This document shows, in pieces, positions 8,002 through 13,930 of a stretch of 30,169 nt of DNA. Position numbers and translations under genes: made by a program. The stretch spans positions 1-30,169 of the forward strand of contig JAABQU010000144.1 in assembly GCA_011391285.1 (NCBI GenBank), in the 5' to 3' direction. The stretch is from Thiobacillus sp. Lineage in GTDB: Bacteria > Pseudomonadota > Gammaproteobacteria > Burkholderiales > Thiobacillaceae. The notes below the pieces were generated by a model. The model saw only the letters and a program-made list of their open reading frames with translations. It was not told the origin of the DNA and did no database searches. Every line of letters begins with the position of its first letter. Within the stretch, counting starts at the first letter, position 1.

Positions 8002-8023
8002 GTTATATATGGAAAAATATAAC
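8002..8023. promoter_or_regulatory. Putative ModE-type Mo-box between moaA and the TSUP-mob-moe-moa operon
   Basis: A palindrome with arms GTTATAT (8002-8008) and ATATAAC (8017-8023) spans 22 bp. This is the same half-site sequence and, as I recall it, the same spacing as the E. coli ModE operator at modA. It lies centrally in the 71-base divergent region, 27 bases before moaA and 22 bases before the TSUP start, and its AT-rich core contains plausible -10 elements for both directions. A ModE-like DNA-binding protein is encoded at 15874-16209. Binding has not been shown. Confidence 0.7.
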
Positions 8024-8045
8024 ACAAATCATTCAGGCTGCATCC

Positions 8046-8792
8046 ATGACAGGATTTGAACTGGCGCTTTGGCTGATCCCTGCATTTTTTGCAGGCGCGC
8101 TGCTGTACGCCACGGTCGGCCACGGCGGCGCTTCGGCCTATCTGGCGATCATGGCGTTGGCCGGCATGGCGCCGGCCGAGATGAAGCCCATCGCGCTGAT
8201 GCTCAATGTCGTGGTCGCCGGCATCGGTACGTACAAATACGCGCGGGCGGGATGCTTCGATGCGCGCCTGCTGGTTTGGTTTGCGGTGTTCTCGCTGCCC
8301 TTGGCCTATTGGGGGGGCAGCCTGAGCCTGCCGGACGCCTGGTTCAAGCCGGTCGTCGGCGTGGTGCTGCTGTTTGCCGCCTGGCGCATGCTCTCGCCTT
8401 CGATGGCGGTGCACGACAGCCAGGTCGAACGTGCGCCGCTCGCCGGCATTGCGCTGTCCGGCGGCGCGATGGGTTTCCTCTCCGGCCTCACCGGCGTAGG
8501 CGGCGGCATTTTCCTCAGCCCGCTGGTGCTGCTGCTCGGCTGGGCCAGCACGCGCGTCACCTCGGGGGTCGCCGCGGCCTTCATCCTGCTCAATTCGCTG
8601 GCTGGTCTGGCCGGTTTTCTGAGCCGTGCCGAGCTGCCGCAAACCGAGGCCCTGCCGCTATGGGCACTCGCGGTGGCGGCGGGCGGCTGGCTGGGCGCCG
8701 AGATCGGCAGCCGCCGCATCGCTCCGGCGTGGATCCGCAAAATGCTCGCGCTGGTGCTGGCGATCGCCGGTTCCAAGCTCGCCTTCCTGTGA
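8046..8792 (+). CDS. TSUP family transporter (TauE/SafE) leading the Moco operon
   Basis: This 248-residue membrane protein has about eight hydrophobic segments arranged as two repeats, as in the TauE/SafE (TSUP) family, which carries sulfite, sulfoacetate and related anions. Repeat 1 begins ALLYATVGHGGASAYLAIMA, and repeat 2 carries GFLSGLTGVGGGIFLSPLVL, the paired Gly-rich signatures of the family. The ATG at 8046 is the first good start downstream of the Mo-box. The stop overlaps the GTG start of mobB (GTGA), so the transporter is first in an operon of molybdenum cofactor genes. That placement suggests an oxyanion related to molybdoenzyme function, perhaps sulfite or molybdate itself; the substrate cannot be read from sequence. 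Confidence 0.9.
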   Translation: MTGFELALWLIPAFFAGALLYATVGHGGASAYLAIMALAGMAPAEMKPIALMLNVVVAGIGTYKYARAGCFDARLLVWFAVFSLPLAYWGGSLSLPDAWFKPVVGVVLLFAAWRMLSPSMAVHDSQVERAPLAGIALSGGAMGFLSGLTGVGGGIFLSPLVLLLGWASTRVTSGVAAAFILLNSLAGLAGFLSRAELPQTEALPLWALAVAAGGWLGAEIGSRRIAPAWIRKMLALVLAIAGSKLAFL

Positions 8793-9289
8793 AGATCTTC
8801 GGCATCGCCGGCTACAGCGGCAGCGGCAAGACCACGCTGATCGAGCGCGTGCTGCCGCAACTCGTCGCGCGCGGGATGAAGGTCGCGGTGATCAAGCGCA
8901 CCCACCATGATTTCGACATCGACCGACCCGGCAAGGACAGCTGGCGCGCGCGCGAGGCGGGGGCGGCAGCGGTGCTGCTGACGTCCGACCACCGCACAGC
9001 GCTATTGACCGAGCACCGCGACACCCCGCCGGCGCTGGATGCACTGCTGGACCAGTTGCCGCCATGCGACCTGGTGCTGGTGGAAGGCTACAAGCGCGAG
9101 GCTATCCCCAAGCTGGAAGTGCACCGCGCCGAAACTGGCAAGCCCTGGCTGTTCCCGGATGATCCGTCTATTCTGATTGTGGCGTCCGACGTCGATCCGG
9201 GCCAACCCATCGACCGCATCGACATCGATGCGATTTCCCAACTCACCGATTTCATACTCGACCATGCTCTCAGCCGACCAACTGCTTGA
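8789..9289 (+). CDS. mobB: Molybdopterin-guanine dinucleotide biosynthesis protein MobB
   Basis: This 166-residue P-loop GTPase starts at a GTG overlapping the TSUP stop codon. The Walker A motif is GYSGSGKTT at residues 8-16; KVAVIKRTHHDFDIDRPGKD and LVLVEGYKREAIPKLEVHR are the family signatures. MobB helps MobA add the nucleotide to the cofactor. The C-terminal 26 bases overlap the start of moeA. It is shorter at the C-terminus than some MobB proteins but contains all family blocks. mobA is not in the window. Confidence 0.93.
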   Translation: MKIFGIAGYSGSGKTTLIERVLPQLVARGMKVAVIKRTHHDFDIDRPGKDSWRAREAGAAAVLLTSDHRTALLTEHRDTPPALDALLDQLPPCDLVLVEGYKREAIPKLEVHRAETGKPWLFPDDPSILIVASDVDPGQPIDRIDIDAISQLTDFILDHALSRPTA

Positions 9290-10457
9290 TGCCCTGCTCG
9301 AACGCGCCCGCAGCGTGACCGCAAGCAAGACCGTACCTGTTGCGGATGCACTCGGGCGTGTCCTCGCCGCACCGCAGACTTCCGCCATCACCGTGCCGCC
9401 GCTCGACAACAGCGCGATGGATGGCTATGCCGTGCGCGTCGCCGACGTGTTCATCGCCGGCGTGCGCCTGCCCGTTTCGCAGCGCATCCTCGCCGGCACC
9501 GTCGGCACGCCGCTGCAACCCGGTACTGCCGCGCGCATTTTCACCGGCGCACCGGTGCCGCCGGGTGCCGACGCCGTGCTGATGCAGGAATACTGCGGCA
9601 CCGAGGGGGACGAGGTCATCATCCACGCCTTGCCGCGACAAGGCGAAAACATCCGCCGCGCGGGCGAGGACATCCAGACCGGCGCGCAGATCCTCGCCGC
9701 CGGCACCCGCATCGGCGCCGCCGAAATGGGGCTCGCCGCCTCGGTCGGGCTGGCCGAATTGCCCGTCTTCAAAAAATTGAAGGTTGCGTGCTTCTTTACC
9801 GGCGACGAGCTGGTGACGCCGGGCGCGCCCTTGCTGCCCGGCCAGATTTACAACTCCAACCGGTACACGCTGACCGGGCTGGTAAAAGGCCTGGGCTGTG
9901 AACTCATCGATCTCGGCATCGTGCCCGATACGCTGGAGGCGACCGAGGCCGCGTTGGCACAGGCCGCCGATTTGGCCGACGTCGTCATCACCAGCGGCGG
10001 CGTGTCGGTGGGCGAGGCCGACTACGTCAAAGCGGCGGTGGAGAAACTCGGCCGCGTCGAGATGTGGAAGGTCGCCATGAAGCCCGGCAAGCCGCTCGTC
10101 TATGGCCGCGTGAAGGACACAGACTTCATCGGCCTGCCGGGCAATCCGGTATCGGCCTTCGTCACCTTCTGCCTGTTCGTGCGACCGTTCTTGTTGAAGC
10201 GGATGGGGGCCGCCGACGTGCTGTACCGCGCGTTTGCGGTACAGGCGGATTTCGCCTGGACGAAGCCTGGCGCCCGGCGCGAATTCCTGCGGGCGCGCCT
10301 GCAGCCCGACGGCAAGCTCGGCTTGTTTCCCAACCAGAGTTCAGGCGTGCTGACCTCGTGCGCGTGGTCCGACGGTCTGGTCGATCTGGCCGTCCAGCAG
10401 ACCATCCAGCCAGGCGACTGGGTGCGTTTCATTCCCTTCTCGGAACTGCTTTCATGA
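9264..10457 (+). CDS. moeA: Molybdopterin molybdenumtransferase MoeA
   Basis: This 397-residue enzyme inserts molybdate into adenylated molybdopterin. Family blocks are PPLDNSAMDGYAVRV near residue 55, RIFTGAPVPPGADAVLMQE, GENIRRAGEDI, VITSGGVSVGEADYVK and MKPGKPLVYGR followed by GLPGNPVSAFVTF. The ATG at 9264 was chosen because the protein then begins LSADQLLDALLERA, the normal N-terminus; earlier in-frame codons lie deep in mobB. It overlaps mobB by 26 bases, and its TGA overlaps the ATG of moaD, so the operon is tightly coupled. The length is normal. Confidence 0.97.
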   Translation: MLSADQLLDALLERARSVTASKTVPVADALGRVLAAPQTSAITVPPLDNSAMDGYAVRVADVFIAGVRLPVSQRILAGTVGTPLQPGTAARIFTGAPVPPGADAVLMQEYCGTEGDEVIIHALPRQGENIRRAGEDIQTGAQILAAGTRIGAAEMGLAASVGLAELPVFKKLKVACFFTGDELVTPGAPLLPGQIYNSNRYTLTGLVKGLGCELIDLGIVPDTLEATEAALAQAADLADVVITSGGVSVGEADYVKAAVEKLGRVEMWKVAMKPGKPLVYGRVKDTDFIGLPGNPVSAFVTFCLFVRPFLLKRMGAADVLYRAFAVQADFAWTKPGARREFLRARLQPDGKLGLFPNQSSGVLTSCAWSDGLVDLAVQQTIQPGDWVRFIPFSELLS

Positions 10458-10705
10458 CACTGCGCATCCTGTATTTCGCCCGCCTGCGCGAGCGCCTTGG
10501 CGTGGCGGAAGAAACACTCGACTTCGCCGGCGCCACTGCCGCCGATCTGGTCGCGCACCTGCAGGCGCGCGGCGGCGCGTGGGCTGAAGAACTGGCGGCC
10601 GGGCGGGCGTTCCGGGTGGCCGTCAACCAGGACATTGTCACGCTCGATGCGGCGCTGCCGGACCACGCCGAAGTCGCGATCTTCCCGCCGGTGACCGGGG
10701 GCTAG
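10454..10705 (+). CDS. moaD: Molybdopterin synthase small subunit MoaD
   Basis: This 83-residue ubiquitin-fold protein ends VAIFPPVTGG; the terminal Gly-Gly is thiocarboxylated and donates sulfur to precursor Z. The N-terminus LRILYFARLRERLG is typical. The start overlaps the moeA stop as ATGA at 10454. moaE begins four bases after the stop, so the two subunits of molybdopterin synthase are made together. Confidence 0.95.
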   Translation: MTLRILYFARLRERLGVAEETLDFAGATAADLVAHLQARGGAWAEELAAGRAFRVAVNQDIVTLDAALPDHAEVAIFPPVTGG

Positions 10706-10709
10706 TGAC

Positions 10710-11165
10710 ATGAAGATCAGCGTTCAGACCAAGGCCTTCGATCTCGGCGCCGAAGTCGCCGCGATGAGCCGCGGCCGCACCGACATCGGCGCCATCGCCA
10801 GCTTCGTCGGCCTCGCGCGCGACCTCAACCAAGGCAGCGGGGTTTTCGCGATGACGCTGGAGCATTACCCCGGCATGACCGAAAAGGCGCTCGCCGCGCT
10901 GGTAGAAGAAGCTCATGCCCGCTGGACCCTGCTCGATGTCACCGTCATCCACCGCGTCGGCCGGCTGCTGCCGGGCGACCCCATCGTGCTGGTGGCGGTG
11001 GCCGGCCAGCACCGCGGCGAAGCCTTCGACGCCTGCGAATTCATCATGGATTACCTGAAAACCCAGGCGCCGTTCTGGAAGAAGGAAGAAACGCCCGAGG
11101 GCGAGCGCTGGGTCGAGGCACGTGCCAGCGACGATGCGGCGGCGGCGCGCTGGGACGCGTCCTGA
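10710..11165 (+). CDS. moaE: Molybdopterin synthase catalytic subunit MoaE
   Basis: This 151-residue large subunit of molybdopterin synthase uses the thiocarboxylate of MoaD to make the dithiolene. Family blocks are GAIASFVGLARD, LEHYPGMTEK, HRVGRLLPGDPIVLVAV and HRGEAFDACEFIMDYLK, followed by the active-site lysine region APFWKKEE. The gene follows moaD by four bases and ends the operon, one base from the convergent stop of the DCC-family gene. The C-terminal 20 residues (ARASDDAAAARWDAS) are a loose tail. Confidence 0.96.
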   Translation: MKISVQTKAFDLGAEVAAMSRGRTDIGAIASFVGLARDLNQGSGVFAMTLEHYPGMTEKALAALVEEAHARWTLLDVTVIHRVGRLLPGDPIVLVAVAGQHRGEAFDACEFIMDYLKTQAPFWKKEETPEGERWVEARASDDAAAARWDAS

Positions 11166-11166
11166 T

Positions 11167-11571
11167 TCAGCGGTCTTTGCTGCTTCCCGGCAGCGCACAC
11201 GCCGCAGCATCCCTGCGCCACAGTCGGCGCAGCTTTAAGAATCCCCGGTAGCCCCATTCCAGTCCGTGCACGATGCCCGGCAGCGCAGCCACGCGCCCCG
11301 CGAGGCGAAATGCCGGCAGCGCCTGCCACAGCGCGGCGAACGCGCGTGCGCCCGACACCAGCTGGCCATCCGGCCGGCGCGCGTGCAGGCGGGCGATGGC
11401 GGCATCAAAACTCAAATCCGTTGCCAGATCGCTTGCCTCGCATTTCGCAAGGTCGACCCAATGAATGCGATCGGCGCCACGCCGGCGCTTGTAGAAGCCG
11501 ATCTCGCGCGTGCAGACCGGGCAGCCGCCGTCGTAGTACAGGGTGAGCAGCGGATCGGGCGTCGGTTTCAT
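11167..11571 (-). CDS. DCC-family thiol-disulfide oxidoreductase-like protein (DUF393)
   Basis: This 134-residue protein carries the family hallmark YYDGGCPVCTREI, with Cys17 and Cys20 forming a CxxC pair, then RIHWVDLAKCEASDL and a Gly/Arg-rich C-terminal part with one hydrophobic stretch. The family is thioredoxin-like and thought to be redox active, but no substrate is established. The start is the ATG at 11571. It ends one base from moaE on the other strand. Its promoter would lie in the 135 bases shared with the divergent marR-type gene, next to the operator described there. Whether the MarR protein also controls it is open. Confidence 0.85.
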   Translation of the reverse strand: MKPTPDPLLTLYYDGGCPVCTREIGFYKRRRGADRIHWVDLAKCEASDLATDLSFDAAIARLHARRPDGQLVSGARAFAALWQALPAFRLAGRVAALPGIVHGLEWGYRGFLKLRRLWRRDAAACALPGSSKDR

Positions 11572-11649
11572 GGTCTGTGAGGGCGCTGAATGCCGGTAGT
11601 GGATGCCAGGTTCGAGCAGCCAGGTCGGGCAGGGTTCCGGCAGGAATGC

Positions 11650-11678
11650 TTGACAATGGTTCTAACACGAACTAAAGT
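11650..11678 (+). promoter_or_regulatory. Promoter of the marR-type gene
   Basis: A consensus -35 TTGACA (11650-11655) is followed after exactly 17 bases by TAAAGT (11673-11678). A start near 11685 is expected, giving a leader of about 23 bases before the ATG at 11708. The dyad at 11657-11695 covers the spacer, the -10 box and the start point. Confidence 0.75.
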
Positions 11679-11695
11679 GGTTCGTGTTAGAACCA
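11657..11695. promoter_or_regulatory. Operator: 16-bp perfect inverted repeat for the MarR-type regulator
   Basis: The arms TGGTTCTAACACGAAC (11657-11672) and GTTCGTGTTAGAACCA (11680-11695) are perfect reverse complements around the 7-base centre TAAAGTG. Each arm is itself a partial dyad (GTTC, six bases, GAAC), so the site looks like two MarR-dimer sites side by side. It covers the promoter of the adjacent MarR gene, suggesting tight autorepression of the whole b561-YceI operon. Confidence 0.8.
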
Positions 11696-11707
11696 AATGA
11701 GCGCGCG

Positions 11708-12148
11708 ATGAGCCAGCCAGCCGATTTCCTGCCGACCCTGCAAGCCCTGGTGAAGTGCTACCAGGCCTTCGAGGCCTATTCCGCCACGGACATCCGTGCG
11801 CTGGGGCTGACGCCGCCGCAGTTCGACGTCATCGCCACGCTCGGCAATACCCCCGGGATGACGTCGACTGAACTCGGCGAAAAAACGCTGATCACAAAGG
11901 GCACGCTCACCGGCGTGGTCGACCGCCTGGCCGACCGCGGCTGGGTCGAACGCGCCGCGCATGCAAGCGATCGCCGCTGCCAGATCGTCCGCCTGACCCC
12001 GGCTGGCGAAGCCTTGTTCGCCAGGGTGTTTCCCCCACACATGGCGCATCTGGCCTCATGTTTTGCAGGCTCGAGCGCGGCCGAGCACGCACGCTGGCAA
12101 ACCGCTCTGCGTGGGCTTGAACAGGTGTTCAGAAAGGGGGCGGCATGA
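11708..12148 (+). CDS. MarR family transcriptional regulator
   Basis: This 146-residue protein has the MarR winged-helix layout: ALGLTPPQFDVIATLGN, TSTELGEKTLITKGTLTGVV as the recognition region and DRLADRGWVERAAHASDRRC in the wing, then LTPAGEALF. It has Cys17, Cys91 and Cys118; Cys17 lies in helix 1, in the region where redox-sensing OhrR proteins have their reactive Cys, but the spacing to the next helix is shorter, so redox sensing is only a possibility. The ATG at 11708 was preferred over the GTG at 11684, which falls at the expected transcription start. Its stop overlaps the ATG of cytochrome b561, so it leads a four-gene operon, and a striking operator covers its promoter. Confidence 0.9.
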   Translation: MSQPADFLPTLQALVKCYQAFEAYSATDIRALGLTPPQFDVIATLGNTPGMTSTELGEKTLITKGTLTGVVDRLADRGWVERAAHASDRRCQIVRLTPAGEALFARVFPPHMAHLASCFAGSSAAEHARWQTALRGLEQVFRKGAA

Positions 12149-12693
12149 GTCCTTCGAGCCGCTATTCGACTCCGGCCATTGTGCTGCACTGGCTGGTGGC
12201 CGTGCTGATCTTCGCGACGTTTCCGCTCGGCCTCTACATGGTCGATCTGCCGCTGTCGCCGGACAAGCTGAAGCTCTACAGCTATCACAAGTGGATCGGC
12301 GTCAGCGTGTTCCTGCTGGTGGCGATCCGCCTCGGCTGGCGGCTGACGCACACGCCGCCGGCGCTGCCGGGCGACATCGCCGCCTGGCAGCGGCGCGCCA
12401 GCGCGGTCGCGGACGGACTCCTGTATGCGCTGATGGTGGTGATTCCCGTGTCGGGCTGGCTGATGAGTTCGGCCAAGGGTTTCCAGACCGTGTGGTTCGG
12501 CGTGCTGCCGCTGCCCGACCTGGTCGAGAAGAACCGCGAACTGGGCGAGTTGCTCGCCGCGGTGCATCAGTTTTTGAACTACGTCCTGCTGGCGCTGGTC
12601 ATCCTGCACGTGGGTGCGGCGCTCAAGCATCACTTCATCGAACGCCGGCCCTTCCTGCAGCGCATGGGCCTGGGCAGAAAGGAACGCACATGA
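12145..12693 (+). CDS. Cytochrome b561 (CybB-type, dihaem membrane protein)
   Basis: This 182-residue inner-membrane protein has four predicted helices. Haem ligands are visible as His15, His48, His141 and His155, with spacings 33, 93 and 14, close to those of E. coli CybB. CybB-type proteins oxidise quinol and can pass electrons to superoxide. The N-terminus RYSTPAIVLHWLVAVLIF and the loop YSYHKWIGVSVF are typical. The start overlaps the MarR stop (ATGA), and the stop overlaps the ATG of the first YceI protein. Pairing of b561 with YceI is common in Proteobacteria, and a role in quinone or isoprenoid redox handling at the membrane is likely. Confidence 0.93.
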   Translation: MSPSSRYSTPAIVLHWLVAVLIFATFPLGLYMVDLPLSPDKLKLYSYHKWIGVSVFLLVAIRLGWRLTHTPPALPGDIAAWQRRASAVADGLLYALMVVIPVSGWLMSSAKGFQTVWFGVLPLPDLVEKNRELGELLAAVHQFLNYVLLALVILHVGAALKHHFIERRPFLQRMGLGRKERT

Positions 12694-13244
12694 AATTCGC
12701 GACATTCACCTTGCTGGCCGTGCTGGCCGCACCCGCGGCCCACGCCGTGGAATACACCACGGTGCTGCCGAAACAGAGCAGCATCGGTTTCGAATTCCGC
12801 CAGATGGGGGTGCCGGTGAAAGGCGGCTTCAAGCGCTTCACCACCCAGATGCAATTCGACCCGGCCAAACCCGAGGCCGCCCGTGCGTCGATCGAGATCG
12901 AACTCGCCAGCATCGACACCGGCGCGCCGGAAGCTGACGACGAGTCCGCCGGCAAGCTGTGGTTCAACCGCAGCGTGTATCCCAAGGCCACCTTTGTCTC
13001 CCGAGAGGTGCGCGCGCTTGGCAACAACCGCTTCGAACTGCGCGGCACGCTCACGCTCAAGGGCAAAACGCGAGACATGGTCATCCCGGTCAGCTACGCG
13101 CCCGGCAAGAATGCTTCCACCTTTGATGGCAGCTTCGTCCTCAAGCGCCTCGACTTCGGCATCGGCGAAGGCATGTGGGCCGATGTCGCCACCGTCGCCA
13201 ACGAAGTCCAGGTCCAGTTCCGCATTGCCGCCACCGGCAAATAA
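12690..13244 (+). CDS. YceI family periplasmic protein (first copy)
   Basis: This 184-residue protein has a signal peptide ending AAPAAHA (about residue 19), then a YceI lipocalin-like barrel: SSIGFEFRQMGVPVKGGFKR, IEIELASIDTG, PKATFVSREVRALG, RGTLTLKGKTRDMVIPVSY and a final LKRLDFGIGEG block. YceI proteins bind polyisoprenoid chains. The ATG at 12690 overlaps the b561 stop and has AGAAAGGA just upstream. It differs clearly from the second YceI copy 30 bases downstream, so this is an old pair and not a recent duplication. Confidence 0.92.
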   Translation: MKFATFTLLAVLAAPAAHAVEYTTVLPKQSSIGFEFRQMGVPVKGGFKRFTTQMQFDPAKPEAARASIEIELASIDTGAPEADDESAGKLWFNRSVYPKATFVSREVRALGNNRFELRGTLTLKGKTRDMVIPVSYAPGKNASTFDGSFVLKRLDFGIGEGMWADVATVANEVQVQFRIAATGK

Positions 13245-13274
13245 ACCGTTGTTCATCACTTCCAGGAGATTTAC

Positions 13275-13850
13275 ATGAAACGTCTTGCCCTTTTTGCAGC
13301 ACTCGCCGCCGCTTCCGTTGCCGCCCAGGCTGCGCCGGTCACCTACACCATCGACAACAGCCACACCTATCCGCATTTCACCTACAACCACCTGGGGTTC
13401 TCCAACCAGACCCACAAGTTCGACAAGACCAGCGGCACCGTGGTGCTCGACCGCAAGGCAAAAACCGGATCGGTCGACGTCACCATCGACGCCGCCTCGG
13501 TCAGCACCGGCTACGCCCTGTTCAACGAGCACCTCCAGGGTGCCGATTTCTTCGACACGACCGTCTATCCGACCCTCACCTTCAAGTCGAGCAAGATGAG
13601 CTTCAAGGGCGACCAGCCGGTCAGCGTGGCGGGCGACCTCACCATCAAGGGTGTGACCAAGCCGGTGACGCTGAAGATCACCCACTTCAAGTGCCAGCCG
13701 CATCCGATGCTGAAAGTCGATGCCTGCGGCGCCAACGCGACCACCCAGGTCAAGCGCTCGGAATTCAACATGGGCAAAAACGTGCCTTACGTGAGCGACG
13801 AGGTGACGCTGACCCTGGCGATCGAGGCGGTCAACAAGCCGGCGCAGTAA
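13275..13850 (+). CDS. YceI family periplasmic protein (second copy)
   Basis: This 191-residue protein has a signal peptide MKRLALFAALAAASVAAQA followed by the YceI barrel: YTIDNSHTYPHFTYNHLGFS, SGTVVLDRKAKTGSVDVTID, FFDTTVYPTLTFKSSKM, VAGDLTIKGVTKPVTLKITH and SEFNMGKNVPYVSDEV. This is the canonical YceI sequence type, and it carries two cysteines (in FKCQ and DACG) that could form a disulfide. AGGAGA six bases before the ATG is a strong ribosome site. It closes the marR-b561-yceI-yceI unit. No clear terminator follows; GC-rich repeats such as GCCGGCCCGGC lie at 13866-13876. Confidence 0.95.
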   Translation: MKRLALFAALAAASVAAQAAPVTYTIDNSHTYPHFTYNHLGFSNQTHKFDKTSGTVVLDRKAKTGSVDVTIDAASVSTGYALFNEHLQGADFFDTTVYPTLTFKSSKMSFKGDQPVSVAGDLTIKGVTKPVTLKITHFKCQPHPMLKVDACGANATTQVKRSEFNMGKNVPYVSDEVTLTLAIEAVNKPAQ

Positions 13851-13897
13851 GCCGGTGCAGCACGCCGGCCCGGCAAGCCAGGCGGGGCGGTCTCCGG

Positions 13898-13903
13898 TAA
13901 AAT
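13898..13903 (+). promoter_or_regulatory. Probable -10 element of rlhA
   Basis: TAAAAT preceded by CCGG and followed by GCG resembles a sigma-70 -10 box. It predicts a start near 13910, which favours the GTG at 13931 as the rlhA start. No good -35 is visible. Confidence 0.45.
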
Positions 13904-13930
13904 GCGTCTTTGCTGTCCGGAACACCTCCT

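Noticed and set aside
7975..8045. Moco riboswitch upstream of moaA
   Set aside because: The divergent gap has only 71 bases and is taken up by the Mo-box and start regions; it is too short for that RNA and shows no matching stems.
11657..11695. Intrinsic terminator
   Set aside because: There is no U-run, and the repeat lies on a near-consensus promoter, so an operator is the better reading.
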